Source of the DNA: Microbacteriaceae bacterium
GTDB lineage: Bacteria > Actinomycetota > Actinomycetes > Actinomycetales > Microbacteriaceae
DNA: 64,000 nucleotides
NCBI GenBank assembly: GCA_025464975.1
Contig: JAODMT010000004.1
Coordinates: 372,001-436,000 of the forward strand
Reading direction: 5' to 3'
The notes beneath the pieces were generated by a model. The model was not told the DNA's origin, did no database searches, and saw only the letters and a list, made by a program, of their open reading frames with translations. Positions 27,713-36,462 of the stretch are shown one piece after another (position 1 is the stretch's first letter; every line of letters begins with the position of its first letter). The translations under genes were made by a program, and so were the position numbers.

Positions 27713-28696
27713 TCACAAGCGGTGAATCACGTCCAAACGAAGCTGGGCGATGATGGCGATCACGACGAAGCAGATCAGCGTGATCAAGGGGATGAACGTG
27801 TACGCGGTGGCGAAGAAGGAACGCGCCCGGGCTGGAACGGGGATGTTGCCGGACCTCAAGTTGTGCAGGGTCACGAGCCAGAACCCCGGGATCGTCACGG
27901 CCCACGTGGCCATGCACCACGGGCAGAGCGTGCCAAGGGCAAAAATGCTCTGGTAGATCAGCCAGATGATGAGGGCGAGCGCCCCGGCGACGCCGACATT
28001 CATGGCGATCCAGAACCAGCGGGCAAACGACACCCCGGAGAGGATCAGTGCGCCGATGACGAAAACGGCGATCCAGCCGCCGATTCCGAGAAGCGGGTTG
28101 GGGAATCCGAATAGCGAGCCCTGCCAGGAACCGAGGTTCTTGCCACACGACACGAGCACGCTGAGATTGCAGCTCGGCGCGACGGTCGGGTTGGTGAAGG
28201 TTCCCACCTTATCCACGGTGAGACGGAAGGCGGCGAAGAACCCGATGGTCGAGAGCACCGTGAGCGATACGCCGAGCCCGGCGAAGCTGCCGTTCGGCTG
28301 GAAGCGACGGATGGCGACGGCGAGGGCCACGGCCATGAGAAGCAGCTGCACAAGCAGCAGCCAGGTGAACGCGAGGTAGGCCGCCCACAGCACGAACACG
28401 ACTCCAACCGAGAAGACGACGACTAGCGCCGTCCACCAGCTCTGGGGGAGGCGCGCGCCCGACAGCTGCGCGGCGCCGACCGCCAGGACCACGACGAAGA
28501 TGACCATGGCGAACGCGGAAGACGGGTACCCGAGTTCGTTGTCCGCGCCGATCAGCTTGGGCGTTCCGGACGCCGACTCGATCCCGACGAAGGCCGCAAC
28601 CGTGGCAATGAAAGACGCCAGCACGCCGAGTGCCCCGACCGCGGTAAGAACGATCGTTCCACCGTTGGCGCGGAAGGATCGCTCGATCGTGGGCAC
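27713..28696 (-). CDS. vitamin K epoxide reductase (VKOR) family membrane protein with N-terminal helical extension
   Basis: A 327-aa polytopic protein. The C-terminal half carries the VKOR features: a cysteine pair in CNLSVLVSCG with SLFGFPNPLLGI following, and the redox CPWC in LCPWCMATW. In bacteria it reoxidises DsbA-like proteins and passes electrons to quinone. The N-terminal 150 residues add about four extra helices not found in minimal VKORs. The dsbA-like gene follows 109 bp downstream on the same strand, a typical actinobacterial pair. Confidence 0.9.
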   Translation of the reverse strand: MPTIERSFRANGGTIVLTAVGALGVLASFIATVAAFVGIESASGTPKLIGADNELGYPSSAFAMVIFVVVLAVGAAQLSGARLPQSWWTALVVVFSVGVVFVLWAAYLAFTWLLLVQLLLMAVALAVAIRRFQPNGSFAGLGVSLTVLSTIGFFAAFRLTVDKVGTFTNPTVAPSCNLSVLVSCGKNLGSWQGSLFGFPNPLLGIGGWIAVFVIGALILSGVSFARWFWIAMNVGVAGALALIIWLIYQSIFALGTLCPWCMATWAVTIPGFWLVTLHNLRSGNIPVPARARSFFATAYTFIPLITLICFVVIAIIAQLRLDVIHRL

Positions 28697-29082
28697 ACAC
28701 GGATTATTGCATGGGCCAAATGCCGCGTTACTCGTAATGCATGCGATAATTTGAGTAAGTCACCCGAGCCGCGCTCGACGTGGCACCAAAAGAATGCTTA
28801 CCGGGCACCAACCCGGGCCATGCAGAATCGGCGTCGATCAGAAGAAGATCGACCCGCATTGATGGCGTGTCGGATAGCCAGTTCCGAGCAGAATTACCAC
28901 AAACGAGCGAAACCAGAGCCAGCCCCAGCGTGTCACAGCGACCGGGGGCCGGGGGCCGGTTTCGGAGCGTAATGATTAGCGGCACATTTGCTGAGGCACC
29001 AGTTCGCCGAGGTTTTGATCCGCACGAGAGAGTACCCGACGGGCAGCGCGGCTCCCCGATCCGGCCAAGGAGTGCACCAGAA
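28697..29082. promoter_or_regulatory. 386-bp divergent region: VKOR promoter side and long rne leader
   Basis: TTACTC (28728-28733) and GAGTAA (28753-28758) form an inverted repeat around an AT-richer segment containing GATAAT (28745-28750), a -10-like hexamer facing rne. The remaining 320 nt up to the rne start would be a long 5' leader with GC-rich hairpin potential (ACCGGGCACCAACCCGGGC near 28800). An open frame continues upstream through this leader in phase with rne, but it lacks a ribosome-binding site and is Ser/Arg-rich. Long leaders mediate RNase E autoregulation in other bacteria; that role here is inference. Confidence 0.4.
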
Positions 29083-31929
29083 ATGGTGGAGACAACTACA
29101 GATAACAATGACGGTGCGGCAAACGAACCGAAGAAGCGTCCGCGCCTATTCGGCGGTCGCCGGGCCAAGGCAAGCGCGTCCGCAGTGGTGCCGCCAATCG
29201 CGGCGCCGACAGAGTCCGTGCCGGACCAGCAGGTCGCGGCCCTGCCTGTCGCCGTCGAGCCGGTCACGGTCGATACCCGCGCGGCCGACGCCGGCAAGGC
29301 CGACGCAGCGAATCTGATCGCCGTCAACGCCGATATGAACAACGCCGATACGAACAACGGCGACGTGACGACGAAAACCCAGCCGGCAAAGCGCGCTCCG
29401 GCGCGCCGCACGCCCGCAAAGGCCACGACCGCCGCGACGAGTTCAGACTCCGCGCCGGCCTCTTCGACCGATCACCAGGCCTCGACCGATCCGACTTCGG
29501 ACGAGGATGCCGCAGTCGCGCCCGCCAAGAAGACAACACGAAGCCGAGCCAAGAAACCCGAGGTGGCGCCGGCCTCCGAAGAAACCCCGGTCTCCTCGGA
29601 CGCTATCGCCGTCGAGACGCCGCGGAAGGCCCCGCCGGCTCGCCCGTCCACCTCACTGCTTTTCCAGGCGCCCGATCTGCCGGTGTTGCCGCCGCGCCGC
29701 GCCGGCCGAGATGACGACCTCGACGACGAACCGCGCGAGAACAACCGCAATCAGCGCGGCGACCGCAACCAGCGCGGCGACCGCAACCAAAGCGATGACC
29801 GCAACCAGCGCGACGACCGGGACGACGACGGTGAACCGACGACGCTCCGTCGCCGCTCTCGCCGCCGTGCCGGGGACGAAGACCGTGAGCCGGGCGGCTC
29901 CGGCAACGGCAACCCCACTAACACGGTGGTCAAGGTTCGCACGCCGCGTCCGCCGCAGGAGCAGAGCAACGAGCCGACGAAGGTTCGCGGCTCGACCAGG
30001 CTCGAGGCCAAGAAGCAGCGCCGTCGCGATGGGCGGGACGCCGGTCGCCGCCGCCCCGTGATCACCGAGGCCGAATTCCTGGCTCGTCGGGAGAGCGTCG
30101 ACCGCGCAATGGTGGTTCGCTCCAAGTTCAACCGCATCCAGATCGGCGTTCTGGAGGACGGTGTGCTCGTCGAGCACTATGTCGCAAAGGCTGCCGACGC
30201 GAGTCTCATCGGGAACGTCTACCTCGGGCGGGTGCAGAACGTGCTTCCGAGCATGGAAGCCGCGTTCGTGGACATCGGACGCGGTCGCAACGCCGTGCTC
30301 TATTCCGGAGAGGTCGACTGGGATGCCGCGGCCGAGAACTCGACCGACGGCAAGAGCCAGGCCCGCCGTATCGAACTTGCGCTCAAGCCCGGTGACAAGG
30401 TGCTCGTTCAGGTCACCAAGGATCCGGTCGGTCACAAGGGGGCGAGGCTCACCAGCCAGGTCAGCCTGCCGGGTCGCTACCTCGTCTACGTGCCGAACGG
30501 CTCGATGAACGGCATTTCGCGCAAGCTGCCGGATACCGAGCGAGCCCGTCTCAAGAAGATTCTCAAGGAGGTGCTTCCCGAGAACGTCGGCGTGATTGTG
30601 CGCACCGCGGCCGAGGGCGCCACCGACGAGCAACTGACGCTCGACGTCAACCGGCTCACCGCCCAGTGGGCAGCGATCAGCCAGACCCTCGAGTCCGTGC
30701 AGGCGCCCGCGCTCCTTCACAGCGAACCGGATCTGCTCGTCAAGATCGTGCGCGACGTCTTCAACGAGGACTTCGACAAGCTCGTCATCGAGGGTGAGGA
30801 CGCCGAGGCGACGATCAAGACGTACCTCGCGCAGATTGCGCCGGACCTCGTCGACCGGGTGCAGACCTACGAAGGCACCGTCGACTCGTTCGATGAGTTC
30901 CGCATCACCGAGCAGATCGAGAAGGCGCTCGACCGCAAGGTCTGGCTGCCCTCCGGCGGGTCACTCGTGATCGACCGCACCGAGGCAATGACCGTTGTCG
31001 ACGTCAACACCGGCAAGTTCGTCGGGTCGGGCGGGAACCTCGAAGAGACCGTCACGAAGAACAACCTCGAGGCTGCCGAGGAGATCGTTCGACAGCTTCG
31101 CTTGCGCGACATCGGCGGCATCATCGTTGTCGACTTCATCGACATGGTGCTCGAGTCGAATCGCGACCTCGTGCTTCGCCGTCTCGTGGAGAGCCTGAGC
31201 CGCGACCGCACCAAGCATCAGGTCGCGGAGGTGACCTCGCTCGGTCTCGTGCAGATGACGCGGAAGAAGCTCGGACTCGGCCTCGTCGAGTCGTTCAGCG
31301 AGCCCTGTGAATTCTGTGCCGGCCGCGGAATCATCATCCACCACGACCCGGTCACGAAGCACCGTCAGTCCGCCCAGCCGGAGACCCCGCGTCGCGGTCG
31401 CGGCAAAGGCGGCAACGGGGGCAACGGCGGCGGCAACGGCGGAGGCAACGGGGGAGACTCCGGTCGCTCCAACGGCAACTCGGCCGGCTCCGCCCAAAAA
31501 ACCAACAGCGGCGGAACCCACGCCATCACTGACGACGTGAAGAACGCTCTCGCGCAGATCGCGGCCTCGACCATCGCCCACTCCACAGCGGAGGAGGATG
31601 CCCCGGCAACGGCCGGCGTCGAGACCCCCGCTATCGAGGCGCCGGCTGGTGAGACCGTGCAGCCCGTCGTGGAGACTCCCGTGGTCGAAGAGGTGACGAT
31701 CGCCGCCGCCGAGAAAGCGGTGGAGATTCTCGACATCCCGGTGAAAAAGAATGCTCGCGGTCCGCGACGCATCTCTACTCACGACGCCGAGCAGATTCTG
31801 GACTCGGTGCTCGACGCGCTTCCCGAGCCGAAGCAGCCGGGGCAGGGCCGTTCGCGCGTGTCCCGTCGGGCGTCGAGTGCCGGCACGGTGCGTACCTCCG
31901 AGTCCTCCGCCACTTCTGAGGAGCCCTAG
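29083..31929 (+). CDS. rne: ribonuclease E/G family endoribonuclease
   Basis: The central endonuclease of RNA processing and decay, 948 aa. Residues 1-330 are disordered, Ala/Pro/Lys-rich with an NRNQRGD tandem repeat, the RNA-binding scaffold seen in actinobacterial RNase E. The S1 domain follows (QIGVLEDGVLVEHYV, IGNVYLGRVQNVLPSMEAAF). The catalytic DNase I-like domain has two acidic magnesium sites (VVDVNTGKFVG and VVDFIDM). The zinc-link CEFC (CxxC) joins subunits. The Gly/Asn-rich C-terminus holds a short conserved end. The start at 29083 is set by AAGGAG 10 nt upstream. Confidence 0.95.
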   Translation: MVETTTDNNDGAANEPKKRPRLFGGRRAKASASAVVPPIAAPTESVPDQQVAALPVAVEPVTVDTRAADAGKADAANLIAVNADMNNADTNNGDVTTKTQPAKRAPARRTPAKATTAATSSDSAPASSTDHQASTDPTSDEDAAVAPAKKTTRSRAKKPEVAPASEETPVSSDAIAVETPRKAPPARPSTSLLFQAPDLPVLPPRRAGRDDDLDDEPRENNRNQRGDRNQRGDRNQSDDRNQRDDRDDDGEPTTLRRRSRRRAGDEDREPGGSGNGNPTNTVVKVRTPRPPQEQSNEPTKVRGSTRLEAKKQRRRDGRDAGRRRPVITEAEFLARRESVDRAMVVRSKFNRIQIGVLEDGVLVEHYVAKAADASLIGNVYLGRVQNVLPSMEAAFVDIGRGRNAVLYSGEVDWDAAAENSTDGKSQARRIELALKPGDKVLVQVTKDPVGHKGARLTSQVSLPGRYLVYVPNGSMNGISRKLPDTERARLKKILKEVLPENVGVIVRTAAEGATDEQLTLDVNRLTAQWAAISQTLESVQAPALLHSEPDLLVKIVRDVFNEDFDKLVIEGEDAEATIKTYLAQIAPDLVDRVQTYEGTVDSFDEFRITEQIEKALDRKVWLPSGGSLVIDRTEAMTVVDVNTGKFVGSGGNLEETVTKNNLEAAEEIVRQLRLRDIGGIIVVDFIDMVLESNRDLVLRRLVESLSRDRTKHQVAEVTSLGLVQMTRKKLGLGLVESFSEPCEFCAGRGIIIHHDPVTKHRQSAQPETPRRGRGKGGNGGNGGGNGGGNGGDSGRSNGNSAGSAQKTNSGGTHAITDDVKNALAQIAASTIAHSTAEEDAPATAGVETPAIEAPAGETVQPVVETPVVEEVTIAAAEKAVEILDIPVKKNARGPRRISTHDAEQILDSVLDALPEPKQPGQGRSRVSRRASSAGTVRTSESSATSEEP

Positions 31930-31960
31930 GCTGTCGCGCCGCATTCCGGCGGAGGCCCCA

Positions 31961-31966
31961 TAAGAT
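31961..31966 (+). promoter_or_regulatory. -10 box for a probable leaderless mRNA (DUF318 permease)
   Basis: TAAGAT is followed by 7 nt and then the GTG start at 31974. No Shine-Dalgarno fits between. The spacing matches the other leaderless candidates. Confidence 0.4.
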
Positions 31967-31973
31967 TTCGAGG

Positions 31974-32996
31974 GTGGGTACTCGGGTAGAGGAGCGAAAG
32001 CGAGTCTTCCGGGCACCCACCATCACCGGACTGGTCGTCGGGTTACTCGGCATTTCGGCGGTCTTCGCCGTTCGAGCCCTGACCCCCGGGCTTGGCAAGT
32101 GGTCGCTTCCGAACCAGCTGCAGGACCTCCTCACGCTGAGCATCAGCGTGATCGTGGAATCGCTGCCGTTCGTGATCCTCGGCATTCTCCTTTCGATCGC
32201 GGTGCAGGTTTGGATTCCCGACCGCTGGATCATGCGGGTTCTGCCGCGTAACGCGTTCCTGCGTCGCACCGTGATCTCATTCCTCGGCATTTTCCTTCCG
32301 GTGTGCGAGTGCGGCAACGTGCCGCTCGCTCGCGGGCTCATCGTCAAGGGCTTTACGGTTTCCGAGTCGATGACCTTTCTGCTCGCGGCCCCGATTCTCA
32401 ACCCGATCACGATCCTGACTACCGGCCAGGCATTCGGATTCGGCAGCTGGGTCTTTGTTGCCCGAATCGTCGGCGGCTTCGCGATCGCCAACATCCTCGG
32501 ATGGCTGTTTTCGAAGCATCCGGATCAGGACAGCCTGCTCACCGATCGCTTCGCCGCCGAGTGCCGACTCCCCGACGCGCACGAGCACGACCAGACGCGC
32601 TGGCAGAAGAGCGTCGAACTCTTCACGCGGGAGTGTGGGGTCATCATGCCGGCGATGTTCATCGGCTCCCTCGTCGCCGGCCTCGTGCAGGTCGCGGTTC
32701 CGCGGGCTATTCTGCTCGGCCTCGGCAGCAATCCCGTGTGGTCGATCCTGGCCATGATGGCGCTCGCCTTCGTGATCTCCGTGTGCTCCACCGTCGACGC
32801 GTTCTTCATCCTGCCGTTCGCGAGCACCTTCATGCCGGGCTCGATCGCCGTATTCCTGGTGTTCGGACCGATCATTGACATCAAGATGCTCACGCTGATG
32901 CGCACGACCTTCACCGCGAGGGTGCTTGTGCGTCTCACCGTCATTGTCGGGCTGCTCAGCGCCCTGATCGGATTGGTCATCAACTATGTGGCGTAA
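31974..32996 (+). CDS. DUF318/YraQ-type permease
   Basis: A 340-aa membrane protein with about eight helices and the paired motifs of this permease family: LPVCECGNVPLARGL (first half) and VCSTVDAFFILPFA (second half), an internal duplication. Members are proposed metal or oxyanion permeases; the substrate here is unknown. A His-rich cytoplasmic loop (DAHEHDQTRW) lies in the middle. Its stop overlaps the next gene, a TIGR03943 protein, by 11 bp, reproducing the two-gene unit found in Bacillus (YcgR/YcgQ). Confidence 0.85.
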   Translation: MGTRVEERKRVFRAPTITGLVVGLLGISAVFAVRALTPGLGKWSLPNQLQDLLTLSISVIVESLPFVILGILLSIAVQVWIPDRWIMRVLPRNAFLRRTVISFLGIFLPVCECGNVPLARGLIVKGFTVSESMTFLLAAPILNPITILTTGQAFGFGSWVFVARIVGGFAIANILGWLFSKHPDQDSLLTDRFAAECRLPDAHEHDQTRWQKSVELFTRECGVIMPAMFIGSLVAGLVQVAVPRAILLGLGSNPVWSILAMMALAFVISVCSTVDAFFILPFASTFMPGSIAVFLVFGPIIDIKMLTLMRTTFTARVLVRLTVIVGLLSALIGLVINYVA

Positions 32997-33759
32997 CAGA
33001 CTGTGGCGTTCGATTCAGCGCTGGCAGGGCATCGCCCTCGTGATCGCGGCTCTCGTGGCGACGGTGTGGCTCGCCTGGACGAACCAGCTGATCCTGTACA
33101 TCAATCCCAGTTACATCGTGTTCACCGTGATCATGGGCGCGATCGGACTCGTCTTCGTCGTGGCGAGCTTCGTCACCAAGGCGGATCACAACCACGATCA
33201 CGATCTCGATGAACCGCGTCGCCGGTTCAGCGGCCCGCTGTCCGTCGTCGCAACGCTGCTGACCCTCTTTGTGGCGGCCGGTCTCGTCGTCGTGCCGCCG
33301 GCCACCCTGACGACCGCGACTGCGGATCAGCGAGTGGTGAACAGCACCGGGGTCGGAACGGGGACCAAGACGGTGGGGGCCGCGGCATCCGCCCCCACCG
33401 GAGCGTTTGCCAAGTTCACCGTTGAAGACTGGTCGTCGTTGCTGCGCCAGACCACCGACGCAAGCTTCTACCAGAACAAGACAGCGGATGTCGTCGGCTT
33501 CATCTCGAAGGACCCGGACGACCCCGACAACGTTTTTTACGTCACCCGATTTGTCATCACCTGCTGCGCCGTCGACGCGCAGCCGGTGGGCGTTCCGGTG
33601 TACCTGCCCAACTGGAAGAGCACGCTCCGCACCGATCAGTGGGTGAAGGTCGTTGGGGCCTTCGACACCAATCCGAGCAGTAAGAGCCAGCAGGCGATTG
33701 CCCTCGTTCCGACATCGACGACCAAAGTGGACCAGCCGAGTGACCCATACCTCTATTGA
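32986..33759 (+). CDS. TIGR03943-family membrane-anchored protein (YcgQ-like)
   Basis: A 257-aa protein. Two N-terminal helices (15-32 and 40-60) flank a His-rich segment (KADHNHDHDLD) that could bind zinc or another metal. A third helix lies near 82-102. The extracytoplasmic C-terminal domain carries FVITCCAVDAQPVGVPV, the Cys-Cys signature of the family. It is coupled to the upstream permease, and the pair probably acts together in metal transport or sensing; this is inferred from conserved pairing. The next gene starts inside its 3' end. Confidence 0.85.
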   Translation: MWRNRLWRSIQRWQGIALVIAALVATVWLAWTNQLILYINPSYIVFTVIMGAIGLVFVVASFVTKADHNHDHDLDEPRRRFSGPLSVVATLLTLFVAAGLVVVPPATLTTATADQRVVNSTGVGTGTKTVGAAASAPTGAFAKFTVEDWSSLLRQTTDASFYQNKTADVVGFISKDPDDPDNVFYVTRFVITCCAVDAQPVGVPVYLPNWKSTLRTDQWVKVVGAFDTNPSSKSQQAIALVPTSTTKVDQPSDPYLY

Positions 33760-35170
33760 GCCCAACCGCGGCTCCGGCACGGCGGGGGGCGCGAGCGACC
33801 GACCGTACCGTCGAGCGCTCGCCACCACGGTCACCACCCTGGTCGTGCTCGTGGCGGTGTTCGCCGGCCTGAACTACCTGCAGGGTCCCAAGCTCGCGAG
33901 TGCCCAGGTGGACTCGAGTCGCGTCGTCGCCCAATCGGGTCAACAGTTGCGACTGTTCGCCAACCAGAGCATCACGGCGGTGAGGAAGAGCCAGGTGAGG
34001 GTGACGCCGGCCTCCCCGTTCACGGTCAGCAGTTCCGGTGACGTCATCGCCGTGCAGTTCAGCAATCGGCTGCTCTACGGCACCAGTTACACGGTCAAGG
34101 TCGACGGGGTCGGTAATGGCGCCCAGCCTCGCACGACGAACTTTGCCTACTCGTTCCGCACGCCAGCCGCCCAGGTCTACTACCTGGATCGAGCCGATCC
34201 CAGGACGGGCGGTCCGGACGAGATCGTGAAGACGAGCCTCACGGGGAATGCTCGCACCGTCGTCTACTCGGCCCCGCGCATCCAGCAGTTCGTCGTCTTC
34301 CCTCAGGCGATCGCCGTGACGACACTCGGGGACGATGGCACGAGCGCGCTCTCCCTCGTCAGCCTTGACAAGGGTTTCGTCGCGAAGCTGCTGCTGCCCG
34401 GCAGCGGCACAATCGACGAGTTGCAGGGGGCGAACGCTGCGGGCGTCGTCGGCTTGACCTTCACCAGCAGCGGCCCTGCCGCCGAACGTGAATTCAACGA
34501 CACCCTGATGACCGTCAACCTGACCGGCGCGCAAACCGTCGATCCGGTGCTCGATCTCGCCGGCAAACCGCTCCAGGTCCTGACCTGGTCGTTCGTGACC
34601 GGAAGCCCAAGCATTGTCGCGCAGAGCACCGACCAGACGGTGTTTCTCATCGATCCGACAAAGCCGGGTTCCATAGTGCCGCTCGGCCAGTATCAGGATC
34701 TCGGCGGCAGCGCGCCGGATGGCAAGTCGATAGTGGTGAGCGACATTTACGGCAAGATCGCCTATTCGCTCTCCTCCGGCAAGGAAACTCGGTTGCCTTC
34801 GCTGCCCATGGCCGGCGCGACGACCTACGGGGGAGAGGCGGAACTCATCGGCTCCGGAACTGCTCGCGTGCAGCAGGTGGCCGTGCCCGACAGCACCGGC
34901 AGCGGCCGCTACCAGAGCTTCCTTGTGCTCGAGGACGGCACCCAGACCCGCATGCTGTTTCAACCTGCGGATGAGAAGGGCAGCATTCAGGGATTCAGCG
35001 TGTCCCCGAACGGGCAATACGTTGCCGTCAACGTGATCCCCGACTTCGCCGCGAGTGTCTCCGACAACTACGCGGTGGATGCCCAGTCGACCTCGATCTC
35101 CACCATCTTCATCGATATCAAGAGTGGAACCGTGGTTCGGAGCGTGACGGGATTCGAGGAGAGCTGGTGA
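33740..35170 (+). CDS. anchored extracytoplasmic protein with Ig-like and beta-propeller-like domains
   Basis: A 476-aa protein. A basic N-terminus is followed by one membrane helix (ALATTVTTLVVLVAVFAGLNYL), an Ig-like domain (about 50-125, with FTVSSSGDVIAVQFSNRLLYGTS split by turns) and then repeated beta-strand blades resembling a WD40/PD40-type propeller (SPNGQYVAVNV near the end). Function unknown. The GTG at 33740 lies 20 bp inside the TIGR03943 gene, so it belongs to that operon and may be a surface partner of the permease pair. No ribosome-binding site is evident; coupling may supply ribosomes. Confidence 0.7.
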   Translation: MTHTSIEPNRGSGTAGGASDRPYRRALATTVTTLVVLVAVFAGLNYLQGPKLASAQVDSSRVVAQSGQQLRLFANQSITAVRKSQVRVTPASPFTVSSSGDVIAVQFSNRLLYGTSYTVKVDGVGNGAQPRTTNFAYSFRTPAAQVYYLDRADPRTGGPDEIVKTSLTGNARTVVYSAPRIQQFVVFPQAIAVTTLGDDGTSALSLVSLDKGFVAKLLLPGSGTIDELQGANAAGVVGLTFTSSGPAAEREFNDTLMTVNLTGAQTVDPVLDLAGKPLQVLTWSFVTGSPSIVAQSTDQTVFLIDPTKPGSIVPLGQYQDLGGSAPDGKSIVVSDIYGKIAYSLSSGKETRLPSLPMAGATTYGGEAELIGSGTARVQQVAVPDSTGSGRYQSFLVLEDGTQTRMLFQPADEKGSIQGFSVSPNGQYVAVNVIPDFAASVSDNYAVDAQSTSISTIFIDIKSGTVVRSVTGFEESW

Positions 35171-35171
35171 A

Positions 35172-35441
35172 CTAGCGTTCCCGCCGCTCTCGTTGGGACA
35201 CCCGCAGCCCGCTGGACTGAAGCCGCTTCACCAGTTCCCGATTGCTCACCGGCGCGGCGCCTGCTTCCACAAGGTCGTCGTACCGCCGAGCTGGAACGTC
35301 GTAGTGGTCACGGTCGAAGGCTCGGCGCTGAAGACCCACTCGCTCGGCAAACTCGTGCAGCTCCGAAAGAGAGCTGTCGCTCACGAGGTGGGACCAGAGC
35401 GTGTCGTGAGCCGGCCACCGCGGCTGGTCAATCAGTATCAC
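35172..35441 (-). CDS. DUF4031 small protein
   Basis: An 89-aa cytoplasmic protein matching the actinobacterial DUF4031 pattern (WPAHDTLWSHLVSDSSLSEL, FDRDHYDVP, near-terminal VSNRELVKRL). Function unknown. The GTG at 35441 is chosen because AGGGGG lies 8 nt upstream and family members start at this point. Longer readings starting at 35474 or 35609 are possible, but the latter would begin inside the 77-bp repeat. It is convergent with the propeller gene, 1 bp apart. Confidence 0.75.
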   Translation of the reverse strand: MILIDQPRWPAHDTLWSHLVSDSSLSELHEFAERVGLQRRAFDRDHYDVPARRYDDLVEAGAAPVSNRELVKRLQSSGLRVSQRERRER

Positions 35442-35585
35442 GCGTGCCACCCCCTGCTGATTCGATTCCGGCATCCCTGGCCGTCTCTCGCACCGGTTGC
35501 TCTCATTCTCGACCATGGCCGACAGGCTGACCATCGCGTATCCGATTCGGACTTCATCGAGGGGCGTTGCCACGCGGCGTTCCCG

Positions 35586-35662
35586 AAAACGCAGGAGATT
35601 CACCACCACAGTCGTCTTTTCCGGCCGGGTTTCGCCGAGGTGTGGTGATTCTCCTGCGTTTT
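35586..35662. repeat. 77-bp inverted-end element, copy 2
   Basis: The left arm (35586-35606) and right arm (35642-35662) are identical to those of the copy at 3426-3502, including the single arm mismatch and the orientation. The 35-bp centre differs. It lies between the 5' end of the DUF4031 gene and the promoter of the next plus-strand gene, so it is not limited to convergent gene ends. Confidence 0.85.
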
Positions 35663-35740
35663 GGTACGGCCGACCGCCACGTCGGATCGAGCAGCCCGGT
35701 CAGATCCGTGCAGCTGCTGGTGACGAGCGGGGTGCGCCGC

Positions 35741-35746
35741 TATGGT
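35741..35746 (+). promoter_or_regulatory. -10 box for a probable leaderless mRNA (membrane protein)
   Basis: TATGGT is followed by 7 nt (GATGAAA) and the ATG at 35754. No Shine-Dalgarno is present. This favours 35754 over the ATG at 35742, which would lie within the box. Confidence 0.4.
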
Positions 35747-35753
35747 GATGAAA

Positions 35754-36140
35754 ATGAGCACAACTCTCGATGGTGCCCCTCGCTGGCGCAGCATTCGTTT
35801 CGCGCTCGGCGCCGGGGGATCGGTCTTCGCCCTGCTCGTGATCCAGGGCGGGTTGAGCTTCGCCGCCCTGCAGATGCTCGGGAGTGACTGGCCAGAGGCG
35901 CAACTGGCCATGGACATGATCGGCGGCCTCGGCCAGGAGATAGGCCGCACCTACTTGCCGTTCGCGGCCGGGGTGGTCGCGAGCCTGTGGATCGTCGCGC
36001 CCCTCGTCTCGGAGCTCTCACTCGCCCGGGTGGTGGTCAGGGCCGTTGTCGCCTCCGCGATCGGCGCCGTGTTCGTCGCGGTTGTCCTGGTTGCTTCGCG
36101 GCTGGGCTCCCTCCCCGAGGGCGGCGGCCTGATGAGCTAG
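35754..36140 (+). CDS. membrane protein, probably truncated by an in-frame TAG
   Basis: A 128-aa product with three hydrophobic helices (about residues 18-40, 58-82 and 90-115) and no recognised family. It ends at a TAG (36138-36140) after GGGLMS. The same frame stays open for 60 more codons (to 36323) and encodes another membrane helix with a basic C-terminal tail, as if the two pieces were one protein of four helices. A nonsense mutation, a genuine shorter protein or a sequence error are all possible. Confidence 0.6.
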   Translation: MSTTLDGAPRWRSIRFALGAGGSVFALLVIQGGLSFAALQMLGSDWPEAQLAMDMIGGLGQEIGRTYLPFAAGVVASLWIVAPLVSELSLARVVVRAVVASAIGAVFVAVVLVASRLGSLPEGGGLMS

Positions 36141-36323
36141 ATCAGGTTCTCGGGACCTTCAGCCGAGGCGACCATGAACCTCTTCAGCGTCGCTATTGGC
36201 AGCGCGGCGGGGGAGTTCCTCTCCGCGGCTCCGCTCGTGGCTGTGGTGGCCATTGTTGCCTGGTCACGGCTGCCGAAGCGATCGTCGACGCACGTCCTGT
36301 TCGGCCGACCGGAGCAGGTTTGA
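36141..36323 (+). pseudogene. same-frame continuation after the TAG: helix and basic tail
   Basis: It continues the preceding gene in phase. An internal ATG at 36174 gives 49 residues (MNLFSVAIGSAAGEFL, helix FLSAAPLVAVVAIVAWSRL, tail KRSSTHVLFGRPEQV). No ribosome-binding site precedes that ATG, which argues for a readthrough or nonsense-split gene rather than an independent one. Confidence 0.4.
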
Positions 36324-36349
36324 CCGGAAAGCTTTTGATCGACTATTGT

Positions 36350-36462
36350 TGACCTTCGGTGTGTGCTGGGCTAAGCCCGCAACGAATACACACCAAGACT
36401 TCTGCTGGGTTCTCCAGCACGCGGTTCATCAAGTGCAGGTTTCACAAAGTTAGGGTTACCAA
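36350..36462 (+). ncRNA. structured rplU leader, candidate ribosomal-protein regulatory RNA
   Basis: GGTGTGT (36358-36364) pairs with ACACACC (36388-36394), enclosing an inner GGGC/GCCC hairpin. A second hairpin TGCTGG/CCAGCA lies at 36403-36419. The rplU start at 36463 has only a weak ribosome-binding site. Leader structures that bind L21 are known in Firmicutes; an actinobacterial counterpart here is a hypothesis based on position and fold. Confidence 0.4.

Noticed and set aside
28780-29082. N-terminal extension of RNase E/G by about 100 codons
   Set aside because: AAGGAG lies before the ATG at 29083, and the upstream reading is Ser/Arg-rich without conserved character, so it is treated as leader.
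7339-36140. Two genes with in-frame TAG codons (BenE-like and the 35754 membrane protein) as evidence of amber recoding
   Set aside because: TAG is used as an ordinary terminal stop in tig, clpP1, clpP2, clpX and others here, and no suppressor or pyrrolysine/selenocysteine signal was seen. Mutation or sequence error is simpler.
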